The notes beneath the pieces are model-generated. The model was not told where the DNA came from, did no database searches, and worked only from the letters and a program-made list of their open reading frames with translations. The position numbers and the translations under genes were made by a program. DNA of 64,000 nt from Paenibacillus sp. MMS20-IR301 (GTDB lineage: Bacteria; Bacillota; Bacilli; Paenibacillales; Paenibacillaceae), in contig NZ_CP135275.1 of the NCBI RefSeq assembly GCF_032302195.1, forward strand, positions 3,038,001-3,102,000, read 5' to 3'. Within the stretch, counting starts at the first letter, position 1, and every line of letters begins with the position of its first letter. This document shows, piece after piece, positions 45,201 through 52,414 of this stretch.

Positions 45201-47727
45201 CATAGGTAGAACGGGTTACGGTTGTTCCGGAGTAGTCAGCAGGTGCCCAGCTGTTACTGTCCGTGTCCTGGCCATCCTTCACCCACTGATACTGTACCTC
45301 CTTGACTCCGCTTTCCGGGTCCTGTACAAGTGCTTGTACAGTGGCGATATCCTCAGCCGCCATCTTAATGGTAGGGCCCTGGTTATCCAGCTTGAGAATA
45401 CCAACCTCATGCGTCCAGTTGGAATCATCCTTTTTGAAATCAGCAATACTCCAGACACTCAGGTCACCATATTGTCCGACAGCTGCCAGTGCCTGATTGT
45501 CGGCATAGAAGATTTTATCCGCTTCCGAGCCGGCAGCTTCTGCTTTCCAGGCTTCATATTGCGCCTGATGGCTAGCGACATAAGCTTTTTTCTTCTCATA
45601 CTGCATCAGTTCCCGTGCCGAATCCCAGGTCATATCTGCAGTCCAGGTGTGTAAATACCATTCACCGCTGTTTCCGGCCTCGAACGCTTCAGGCGGAGGA
45701 GACAGCAGGTTTGTTTTGTTATTGACTACCGACAGCTGTACATTCTCGAAATCTCCAGGATACAGCTCCTCCGACGGCTGTTTGGCAGAAAGCGCGTACC
45801 GCTTGAGTGCCGCGTTATTATCTGCGGACACAGTGGCAAACGGATCAGCCTTATTCTTACTCCACCAGTAGTACACCAGACCTACCGAAGGAGAAGCTCC
45901 CCCGCTCAGATTGGACGGACGGTAGATTCCGCGGCTCGGCCGCTCTGCTCCGCGGTCTGCGATAGTCGGATCAAGGGAAGGTACTTTAATGGACGGATCA
46001 TTGGCATCGATTGTGATCTTGCCTTTTTTCTTGTATTCAATATTGCTTGCACCGCCTGTCTCGTAGCGGTAACTGATAATCGGCTTCGTATTATCGATGA
46101 ACAGGTTTGCCCAGTCAATCTTGGAATTGGCAAGCGAGGCATCTTGACCATATGGAAGGATTTCCTCCACATGCGTACCATCAAAGTTGGCCGGCTGAAT
46201 CATCAGATTGCCTGCATAGTCCTGGATAACATCCGTATCCATTTCGATAGGCAAAGTACCGGGTTTAGCATCATTAGATACGGCAATCGCTTTGAGCAAC
46301 GGCGTTTCCACAGCCAGCCCGTCAGGCACGGTCATGCGGAAGGTCCAGTTTTTTGTGTTCTTGCCTGTAACATAATAGGCTTTCATTCCGTTATTGAATA
46401 AGATGAAGGTTTTCTTCTCATCCCACCCGTTTTTGATCACGGCCTCTTCCGTCAATTGAAGGGTGAAATCGATGACATCTCCCTTATTCAGCGTGACATT
46501 GGTCAGAATCTCCGGCTGAATGCCGTTAGCGGTCTTGGAATACTTCGGCCGCACCGCATCGATGATCACCCGGAAGCCGCCTCTGTCGAAATCAAACGGA
46601 TTTACATTTTTGCCGCTTAAGTGATCATTACTTCCGCTGCTTGGCAGATTATTAAGGTTTACGATTGCTTTATTCCCGGCCCCGTCACGGAATACCGCTT
46701 TTTTTAACTTATTTTCCATTGACAGATCCATCTGCGCCCCGCCATCAGTTTCACCTGTAATCAAGGGCCTCAAGGGCCGGTTGCCGCTATTGTGAAATGG
46801 CACACCTGTATATTTATAGCTGACCTTATTCTGATAGCTTGTCAGATTGTTATTATTGAAAGTTGTATTCGTCAGATACTGCTGCTGTCCGGCAGCCGGC
46901 AGCCCGGTCCCGTCCTCACTGATAAACAGTTTATGGCGCAGGAAATAGTCAGAGTCTGAAGATACTATCGCACTCGGCTGAACCGGCTCCGTAAAGTTAT
47001 AGCTGAGTGTAATATTCTCATCTCTTTTTACATAGAGCTCTTTCTGATTAATGTTGGTGTTCAAGCGTTCCGCACCGTTACCGGTGAACGTATAGCTGTT
47101 CAGCACCGGGCGCTTCAAATCCTGGAATTTGAGGTAGAAACCGCGCACCCCTGCTGCTTCACCATCGTCATCGCCTTCGCCCCATACATAAATTTTAATT
47201 ACAGAGTCAGGCTTAATAAGCGCAGTAGCGGATTTATTATATCTTTGGCTGCTGCCGGTTTTTTCATTGATCAGCATTTTTCCGTCGATGCTCACCTGAA
47301 TCTCGGAATGACGTGTCCAGATGAACCCGGAGTGACGCCGCAGCACCGAAAAGCCTGTAAGCATCTCTGCTTGTCCGCTCTGCGCCATGGCTTTCAGAAT
47401 CGGATTATCTGCCACACGAACCTCGAATCTGACGGTTGCTTCATTATCATTGACACCAGCGTAGATGTCCCCGTCTTCCCAGTTATACTGGGCATCTTTG
47501 TCTTTCTCCGTCTGTACAAACCCATCTACTTCGCTAAAGAAGTTAAGGAATGTATTATCAGCAGCGTAGCTCAAATTCCCGACATGTTTTCCGTTTGGAA
47601 ACTGTACTTCAAAGTCATCACCCGCTGCCGCAGCCTGCCCGCTCCATGAGCCGGGTACTAATGACAGCAGTATGCTGAGGATCAAACTTAGCGAGATATA
47701 CTTCTTCAATCTCCTGCTCATTAACAA
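42229..47727 (-). CDS. Giant secreted Ig-like repeat protein, first gene of the surface operon
   Basis: 1832 residues with a signal peptide (cut near SGQAAAAG, about residue 35). The body is a chain of Ig-like beta domains: units ending in DxAGN (TDYAGNETVKT, TDGAGNSSVTA, KDAAGNINTVE, VDQVGNETV) recur, and a three-fold unit (ENGFYSFDL, ENGTFIFEI, ENGTASFTV) lies at about 1370-1530. An Ala/Pro/Glu-rich linker spans about 920-1000. No SLH, sortase or membrane anchor is visible, unlike its two downstream neighbours, so it may be held by them. TTG at 47725-47727 has GGGGGAG seven bases upstream; an ATG two codons later is the alternative start. Function unknown. Confidence 0.85.
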   Translation of the reverse strand: MLMSRRLKKYISLSLILSILLSLVPGSWSGQAAAAGDDFEVQFPNGKHVGNLSYAADNTFLNFFSEVDGFVQTEKDKDAQYNWEDGDIYAGVNDNEATVRFEVRVADNPILKAMAQSGQAEMLTGFSVLRRHSGFIWTRHSEIQVSIDGKMLINEKTGSSQRYNKSATALIKPDSVIKIYVWGEGDDDGEAAGVRGFYLKFQDLKRPVLNSYTFTGNGAERLNTNINQKELYVKRDENITLSYNFTEPVQPSAIVSSDSDYFLRHKLFISEDGTGLPAAGQQQYLTNTTFNNNNLTSYQNKVSYKYTGVPFHNSGNRPLRPLITGETDGGAQMDLSMENKLKKAVFRDGAGNKAIVNLNNLPSSGSNDHLSGKNVNPFDFDRGGFRVIIDAVRPKYSKTANGIQPEILTNVTLNKGDVIDFTLQLTEEAVIKNGWDEKKTFILFNNGMKAYYVTGKNTKNWTFRMTVPDGLAVETPLLKAIAVSNDAKPGTLPIEMDTDVIQDYAGNLMIQPANFDGTHVEEILPYGQDASLANSKIDWANLFIDNTKPIISYRYETGGASNIEYKKKGKITIDANDPSIKVPSLDPTIADRGAERPSRGIYRPSNLSGGASPSVGLVYYWWSKNKADPFATVSADNNAALKRYALSAKQPSEELYPGDFENVQLSVVNNKTNLLSPPPEAFEAGNSGEWYLHTWTADMTWDSARELMQYEKKKAYVASHQAQYEAWKAEAAGSEADKIFYADNQALAAVGQYGDLSVWSIADFKKDDSNWTHEVGILKLDNQGPTIKMAAEDIATVQALVQDPESGVKEVQYQWVKDGQDTDSNSWAPADYSGTTVTRSTYEDINEDGAYWLYLKATDYAGNETVKTPQERAIIVSSEAAVPTSFTPEANPDYVKSHEVTFEISKVKPGFVGYAISSSSIHPDSDSEYTGIQQSANRMQSRSAENLPEGGEEATEPVAPAAPDVTTEPEVTANIGPVAILKLLSTGPAEPSLTPLAAEETPAPAANAEAAEGISVPEPAAMSLNTTVSEATYSYVIPADPLVNGTQYIHLMVKHSDRTYYYSKAYYFDNEAPTVTFSINSITYPLPEHKTRVNVSEFYSTKGLISKYQWVKVEKGAEVPDQAKWQDVPSSGTVSVDGKALEAGEIADFKLYVLATDGAGNSSVTASTGTFKVSASSKPETPPANADSSLIYLSGDGEDGYTAIVKLSLVTDDKTGYEYSVSPDNGTSWLNWKPYTNFVAVKVPTGDPEQLQVWVKYRTPGGLINEPAKLDIKNASTSVLPVYALAALSTTGPVNAKVGADIEITLPPGIRVMPSKINPSEPVRTGNKFKIYENGFYSFDLTDLSDTTRTDTLYLVVKNIDGTNPEGTVEYSNEGQTNNNVTAYLQSTSEPVTITNNGGKNSYTFKENGTFIFEIKDAAGNINTVEAKVKNINKEAPKVKVVRSYQYGTNGGSTFNTVTDNGGNVLFSTGVTLTVEKADNSDKQIKITSQDKSITLTENGTASFTVIDNYGNTAVIKEKVDNILSASPEVGKITYTFVDAAGAAVPADRIVTIGGQKYAKGKVKVTLSGTVTAPNKMFFGVRPILDGAAYTNQISGADGTFSYYRTFESNGSTVVAISDLLGNVNKAPVTITGLDNTPPELTLNNETAGIAQNKKDFNFRTDLGGFTVSDNVSAAADVKVSISGLDLSKLGRQRVAYTAVDQVGNETVVYQDVVVVKDGGLLIFGNDTLISASSGESALFNTNTLTFKVTGYNVMKVAGVDKVNQAGTFDILYYPGLYREGQLKLVQEKLTYNELVNKQFKVTFPKTGWYTIVVRTQERDREFSTFFIGNTK

Positions 47728-47893
47728 TGTGACGCTCCCCCTTATTCATTCATCATTTTCCGTCCGCCGCTTAGCAAGTGTTGCTGCAGTTCGTATATGC
47801 TCCCTTAGCCTTGCATTCTCCTTTCAGCCTGCTTTCCTGCGGACAAAAACAAATAAATTCTAAATAGCCTAATTTTCATATCTGCGATTCATT

Positions 47894-47920
47894 CTATCAG
47901 GCCGCTCTAAACAAACTCTT
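47894..47920 (-). promoter_or_regulatory. Weak SigD-like promoter candidate for the giant operon
   Basis: On the minus strand AAGAGTTT (47913-47920), 11 bases, CCTGATAG (47894-47901) matches the SigD consensus TAAAGTTT-N11-GCCGATAA at 11 of 16 positions with exact spacing, about 165 bases before the first start codon. No good SigA-type promoter was seen in 47728-48050. The match is weak and could be chance. Confidence 0.22.
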
Positions 47921-48108
47921 AACAAATCTCGACAAAACCCGTTTAAAAGTCCTAATATCGGGGTAATAGACTCAAAAAACGCAGAAAAATCCCGAATCCA
48001 CAAAAAAAATGTCCCAAAAACAAAAAACGCATGGTGCTTTCGCCCGCACTGTGGAGGTGGGAGCTCCTTGGAAACTCTCCGGTTTAAATACAACCCAATT
48101 CTGATCCC

Positions 48109-48292
48109 TTATGGACACCACAGCCTTTATGCGCTCAAAATAGGTCCTTTGGTCGGTCTTACGGACATCACGGCCCTTATCCGCCGCTTTTCATGAGCTA
48201 ACTCCACTTTTCCCGCGAAATAACGGCGCTGGTGTCCGCAAGTCCTGCACTCTAGTGCCTTTCCGCTGGCTTAACGTCTCTCCTGTCCGTAA
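48109..48292. repeat. Four-copy intergenic array, family C (TTAyGGACA...GCCyTTAT)
   Basis: Direct copies lie at 48109-48130 and 48159-48180 (TTATGGACACCACAGCC / TTACGGACATCACGGCC, then yTTAT); inverted copies lie at 48220-48241 (GGTGTCCGCAA end) and 48271-48292 (CTGTCCGTAA end). Using the GGAC/GTCC core, spacing is 50, 71 and 51 bases. Copies 2 and 3 are complementary at 17 of 22 positions, so a transcript could fold them together. The array sits in the roughly 980-base gap between the dck gene and the giant surface operon. Confidence 0.65.
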
Positions 48293-48372
48293 AGCTTAGC
48301 TAGTCACTTGAACAACCGTTATGTGACTGGCTTCTTTCCTAACAGAGGGCCCATTCAGTCCATTTACCTGCT

Positions 48373-48582
48373 TTGAACAATGGCCTGCCGGCCCCACCTG
48401 AACGGCAAATCCGGGACAATCAGCCTGAGCGATGTCTATTTGACGAACGACAAGCTGATCTACAAGGTCTTTGTCCAATCGCAGCTTCCGAGCAGGATCA
48501 TTATGAAATTGAAATGATCAATGCCGTAACGGAACGTGAGAACGTACTCGTTAATCAGGAGGTTGGGCTAAATTTGCGGTAA
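48373..48582 (+). pseudogene. Possible frameshifted gene fragment
   Basis: Two plus-strand frames look protein-like in succession: LSDVYLTNDKLIYKVFVQSQ (frame starting at ATG 48380, stopping at 48517) and then DHYEIEMINAVTERENVLVN in the frame that ends at 48582. The order suggests one reading frame broken by a frameshift. I do not recognise the family, there is no clear ribosome site, and it may be chance. Confidence 0.2.
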
Positions 48583-48636
48583 GCAGGTTAAGACGAGGGG
48601 TCACTCCCCCCGGTACTCCCCGTCTAACCGTGCACC

Positions 48637-48667
48637 AAAAAAGAGCAGCGCCCCCAGGCGCTGCTCT
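48637..48667 (-). terminator. Terminator of the dgk-dck operon
   Basis: AGAGCAGCGCC (48642-48652) and GGCGCTGCTCT (48657-48667) form a perfect 11-pair stem with a four-base loop, followed on the minus strand by TTTTTTGG. It lies 50 bases after the dck stop codon. Confidence 0.9.
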
Positions 48668-48716
48668 AATCACTTTATTCTACTTTTATATTCTTACTAT
48701 ATTATAATGTGCTGTC

Positions 48717-49370
48717 TTACTTCCCCACCGCAGTCCGGCCAATCGCCGCGCCAACCTTATCCAGGATATTCGCCATAGAGTCTGCATCCTTCACATCATA
48801 TTCGTCGATGTTCAGCCGCAGCACCGGACAGGCGCTGAATTCGTTAATCCACTGGGAATACCGTCCGTGCATATGCTCCCAGTAAGAGACATCCGTCTGA
48901 ATCTCCATCTCACGTCCGCGCTCGTTGATCCGGGTCAGGATCGAAGGCAGGCTGCCTTCAATATAGATCAGTACATCGGGATGCGGGAAATACGGCGTCA
49001 TCACCATAGCTTCATAAAGACTCGTATACGTCTCATAGTCGGTCTTTGACATTGTACCCTGATCGGCATGCATTTTAGCAAAAATCCCGGTGTCCTCATA
49101 AATCGAACGGTCCTGCACAAACCCGCCGCCCAGCTCGAACATCTTCTTCTGCTCCTTGAAGCGTTCTGCGAGGAAATAGATCTGCAGGTGGAAGCTCCAC
49201 CGCTCGAAATCATGATAGAACTTCTCCAGGTACGGATTGTGATCCACCTGCTCCAGTGATGTCTGGAAATTCAGGCGCTCCGCCAGTGCTGCGGTCAGCG
49301 TCGATTTGCCGACACCTACTGTGCCCGCTACAGTAATGATTGCGTTATCCGGGATGTTATATCTGTTCAT
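48717..49370 (-). CDS. dck: Deoxyadenosine/deoxycytidine kinase
   Basis: A 217-residue cytosolic kinase that phosphorylates deoxyadenosine and deoxycytidine in the salvage of DNA precursors. It has the P-loop GTVGVGKST (about residues 16-24), the substrate-site segment ERWSFHLQIYFLAERF, the DRSIYEDTGIF loop and the lid arginines in RINERGREME. It closely resembles Bacillus subtilis Dck as I remember it (for example DHNPYLEKFYHDFERWSFHL). Its ATG overlaps the stop of the upstream dgk gene (ATGA), so the two are translationally coupled. A strong terminator follows. Confidence 0.95.
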   Translation of the reverse strand: MNRYNIPDNAIITVAGTVGVGKSTLTAALAERLNFQTSLEQVDHNPYLEKFYHDFERWSFHLQIYFLAERFKEQKKMFELGGGFVQDRSIYEDTGIFAKMHADQGTMSKTDYETYTSLYEAMVMTPYFPHPDVLIYIEGSLPSILTRINERGREMEIQTDVSYWEHMHGRYSQWINEFSACPVLRLNIDEYDVKDADSMANILDKVGAAIGRTAVGK

Positions 49371-49990
49371 TTCATAAGCTCCTTTAATTGTGCCGCAATC
49401 GCGGCGAAGTCTTCCGGGTTCTCTACAAAATCAACCTTATTGCCGTCAATGGTAATAATGACTGTAGAGGGTTCGCGGCGGGCCAGTGAAGCCATTGCAT
49501 CATCATAATCCTCGATCAGCTGCTGCAGGTACGCAGGGGCAATAATCTCCTCGAACGTCCGCGCACGCTTGGCGATCCGGGCCAGCAGCGTATCCAGGTC
49601 GGCACGAATGTAGAAAATAATATCCGGCTTCGGAAAATCATCGGTCAGGATATGATAGATCTCCCGGTATTTGTCCCGTTTCGATCCCTTCAGTGTCCGT
49701 TCCCCAAAAATCAGATTCTTATAAATATGATAATCCGAAATGACCGGCTTACCTTTATCTATGTACTGGGTCGTAGTGTCTTCAAGCTGCTTAAACCGGT
49801 TGCAGAGAAAGAACATCTCCAGCTGGAAGCTCCAGTCGTCCATATTCTGATAGAACTTGTCCAGAAACGGATTTTCGTCGACGATTTCTTTAATGACCGG
49901 AAGCTGCATTTCACTGGCAAGCATAGTGGCTAGGGTAGTTTTACCGGCTCCGATCGGACCCTCCACTGCAATAAAAGGTGCATGTTTCAT
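49367..49990 (-). CDS. dgk: Deoxyguanosine kinase
   Basis: A 207-residue kinase for deoxyguanosine, partner of dck in purine and pyrimidine deoxynucleoside salvage. It has the P-loop GPIGAGKTT, the DDWSFQLEMFFLCNRFKQLE helix and the SDYHIYKNLIFGERTL segment typical of Bacillus-type Dgk. A longer frame to 50095 has no ribosome site or similarity at its start; the ATG at 49990 with AGGAGG 12 bases upstream begins at the conserved HAPFIAVEGPIG. It overlaps dck by four bases. The 233-base gap to the divergent gene at 50224 should hold promoters for both. Confidence 0.95.
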   Translation of the reverse strand: MKHAPFIAVEGPIGAGKTTLATMLASEMQLPVIKEIVDENPFLDKFYQNMDDWSFQLEMFFLCNRFKQLEDTTTQYIDKGKPVISDYHIYKNLIFGERTLKGSKRDKYREIYHILTDDFPKPDIIFYIRADLDTLLARIAKRARTFEEIIAPAYLQQLIEDYDDAMASLARREPSTVIITIDGNKVDFVENPEDFAAIAAQLKELMK

Positions 49991-50223
49991 TAACGCTGAT
50001 TTCCTCCTCAGATACGGACAATGCCGGGTAGCGCTTATTAATAGTCGGTACACAAATAGTATTCCAAAAAAACAGACTAAATCATTGTAACACACGAGCG
50101 CCTGCTATGAACGGTTAATTTTCAAAGAAACTTTTGGTCTGGAAGTAGCGTCTATATGGAAGGAAATATATCCTTTTATTTACCTATATCAGTAAAAATA
50201 ACATTGAGGGTAGAGGTACTTTT

Positions 50224-51750
50224 ATGAAAAAAAGAAATCTGCTTCTGAGCTTGATCATGGGTATGACCGCAATTCTGAGCATTTGTACTCCAGAGACCGG
50301 CTCAGCTGCAAGTGCCTCCGGAATCGCCTCTTACGGAGCCAATCATCTGATTAAAGATGACGGTTCTCTCTGGGTCTGGGGCGACACCAGATCTGTCCCT
50401 ACACAGGTGCAGGGGTTAAGTGATGTGCAAGCTTCATTCCCCCTGCAGAACGGTGTGTTGGCAGTCACTAAGGATGGGAGCGTCTGGAAGTGGAAGAGTA
50501 GCCTCCAACTATCGGAAACAGCAGTTACGCCGGCTGAAGAAATGAGGAATGTTACCGGATTGCAAGGTATATACCCCCGTTATGTAGCAGTAACTGGAGA
50601 AGGCGCGGTTTATACTTCAGTTACATCATCAGACGGAATAACAATTCCCCCTTTTTCCGCGGTATCGGGTATTGATCAGGTCTCGGCTGTCTCTCAATAT
50701 TACGAGAACAACAAGCTGAACAATAAGTACAGCAGCTGGCAGCGTTACCTGTTCCTGAAGACAGACGGTACAGTCTGGACAACCTATGATGAGTTCGCCA
50801 GCTTTAGTCCTGTTGCGAATCTCACAGATATCGTTAAGCTTGAGGGAAATTATGCGCTCCGCAAGGACGGCAGCGTCTGGACTTGGCCGATTCAGAATGT
50901 GTATGCACCAGAAACCTTGAGTGATCCCGCCGTGGTAACTGCCGCCCCGATGTCCGGCCTAACGGATATTCATGCTTTGTTTAACAACGGACGTACCCGG
51001 CTCGCGATTGACGGACAGTCCCGTTTATGGTTCTGGGGCTCTACGGTTACAGGATACTCAGATGGAACTACTTATGGCGATCAGCCTAATCCAGTAGTCT
51101 TTTCTAAGATCAGCAAAGTAACCGATGCCTACATCGTTGAACACTCGATTGTTGCGCTGACCTCGGATGGTAAGGTTTATGCCGCTTCCATTGAGACGGA
51201 TAAGCTGCCCGCTGACGCCGCGTTCACCCTGCTCGCTTCCGATGTTCAGTCTATGAAGGGCGGCGGAAGACATCTTATTATGCAAAAGAAAGACGGAACC
51301 CTGTGGGGCTGGGGTGTGAACAAAAATGCCCAGCTCGGATACGCCACCTATGAATTCAGCTACCCTGCCCCTGTCCCGATGCAAAAGCCAATCTCCGTCA
51401 CGCTGAACGGCGAGCCGGTCGCCTTCACTAACGGAGTCATTACCCGGGGCGGACAGAACTTCATCCCGCTGCGTTCGCTGTTCAGCAAGATGGGGGCTAC
51501 TGTCGGTTATTCAGCGGACAAAATCGCGACGATTACCGGTACCACTGCGGAAGGTAAATCGCCAATAACGATTGTGATCAATACCGTTAATGGAAACACA
51601 ACAGTCAATAATAAAAGCGTTAGGCTCGACAATCCCCCTTTTGTAGTCAATGGTGCAGTCTATCTTCCGCTGCGCTTCATCAGCGAACAGCTTGGGGCCA
51701 CTGTGGAATGGCTGCCACAGGAAGGGCGGATCGTGATTAGTCTGAAGTAG
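50224..51750 (+). CDS. Secreted RCC1-like repeat protein with C-terminal stalk domain
   Basis: 508 residues with a Sec signal peptide (cut near GSAASA, about residue 29). Residues about 35-400 are RCC1-type propeller repeats, marked by DGSLWVWGD, DGSVWKW, DGTVWTT, DGSVWTWP, SRLWFWG and DGTLWGWGVNKNAQLG. Residues about 405-508 form a copper-amine-oxidase-N-like 'stalk' domain with two halves (FIPLRSLFSKMGATVGYS and YLPLRFISEQLGATVEW). It should be exported and bind a surface partner; no catalytic motif is visible. It is the first plus-strand gene after a long minus-strand block. The ribosome site (AGAGGTAC) is moderate. Confidence 0.88.
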   Translation: MKKRNLLLSLIMGMTAILSICTPETGSAASASGIASYGANHLIKDDGSLWVWGDTRSVPTQVQGLSDVQASFPLQNGVLAVTKDGSVWKWKSSLQLSETAVTPAEEMRNVTGLQGIYPRYVAVTGEGAVYTSVTSSDGITIPPFSAVSGIDQVSAVSQYYENNKLNNKYSSWQRYLFLKTDGTVWTTYDEFASFSPVANLTDIVKLEGNYALRKDGSVWTWPIQNVYAPETLSDPAVVTAAPMSGLTDIHALFNNGRTRLAIDGQSRLWFWGSTVTGYSDGTTYGDQPNPVVFSKISKVTDAYIVEHSIVALTSDGKVYAASIETDKLPADAAFTLLASDVQSMKGGGRHLIMQKKDGTLWGWGVNKNAQLGYATYEFSYPAPVPMQKPISVTLNGEPVAFTNGVITRGGQNFIPLRSLFSKMGATVGYSADKIATITGTTAEGKSPITIVINTVNGNTTVNNKSVRLDNPPFVVNGAVYLPLRFISEQLGATVEWLPQEGRIVISLK

Positions 51751-51816
51751 CAGGAAGGTGAGATTGTGGACGTACAAAGCTGATTTCAATTATTTTCCGG
51801 AAAGGACTGAAGCAGC

Positions 51817-52323
51817 CTGAAGGATGTTACAGAACTAATTCAGCAAATTTCGGGCCTGCCTGACTGTAAAGTTATTTCAGCATCAGGTCTGCCCGTAACA
51901 GAAGGCTATTCGCTTCCTGCGGATGTTCGGAGATTCTATGAGCTTTGCGGGGGTATGCAACTTTTTGTGAGCAAAAATTATCACTGCCAGATCGTCCCAC
52001 CGGACGAATTCGTCTTATCGAACCCCGTTATTATCGGTGAAGTCGTTGAGGATGATATTACCTCGGACTGGTTCATCGTTGCTCATGACGGCAATGGTGA
52101 CTATCTTTCGATCGATCTGCATCCTCAGCGGCTAGGGAAATGTTACGATAGCTTTTGGGACAGACACGGGGTCGTTGGGGAGTGCCAGGTAGTGGCCCGC
52201 TCCTTTACGGAGCTCCTGAATCAGCTGGTGCAGAATAACGGCGAACGCTGGTACTGGCTGGATGAGGATTTCCCGCCGCTCGGAGATGCTTATGATGGAA
52301 TTAGTGATGACCCGCTCGAGTAA
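51817..52323 (+). CDS. SMI1/KNR4-family protein with missing canonical start
   Basis: The protein resembles SMI1/KNR4 (SUKH) family members, with YELCGGMQLF, DWFIVAHDGNGDYLSIDL and CYDSFWDRHGVVG. Such proteins are often immunity proteins or scaffolds. The first ATG in frame (51955) lies inside the domain, yet the 46 codons before it clearly belong to the protein (VTELIQQISGLPDCKVISAS). No ATG, GTG or TTG is available there after the in-frame TGA at 51808; CTG 51817, ten bases after AAAGGA, is the only near-standard choice. A GTG with a good ribosome site at 51766 is in the same frame but is cut off by TGAs at 51781 and 51808. The gene may use CTG or may be 5'-damaged. Confidence 0.65.
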   Translation: MKDVTELIQQISGLPDCKVISASGLPVTEGYSLPADVRRFYELCGGMQLFVSKNYHCQIVPPDEFVLSNPVIIGEVVEDDITSDWFIVAHDGNGDYLSIDLHPQRLGKCYDSFWDRHGVVGECQVVARSFTELLNQLVQNNGERWYWLDEDFPPLGDAYDGISDDPLE

Positions 52324-52370
52324 TGGATACAATTAGCTCAAATAGGCTTCCCCAGCCATAACCGCAAACC

Positions 52371-52407
52371 AAAAAGCGCCTCATCAGCCAAAGCCGATGA
52401 GGCGCTT
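52371..52407 (-). terminator. Terminator between the polyamine operon and the SMI1 gene
   Basis: AAGCGCCTCATC (52374-52385) pairs perfectly with GATGAGGCGCTT (52396-52407) around a ten-base loop. The minus strand continues with TTTTT-type sequence (52371-52375), so it ends the polyamine operon (stop at 52415); it may also stop plus-strand transcription from the SMI1 gene. Confidence 0.85.
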
Positions 52408-52414
52408 CAATTAT

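Noticed and set aside
51781..51810. TGA codons in the SMI1 frame read as selenocysteine
   Set aside because: Two TGAs lie in a short non-conserved stretch with no selenocysteine insertion structure visible and no selenoprotein family relation; a damaged 5' end is simpler.
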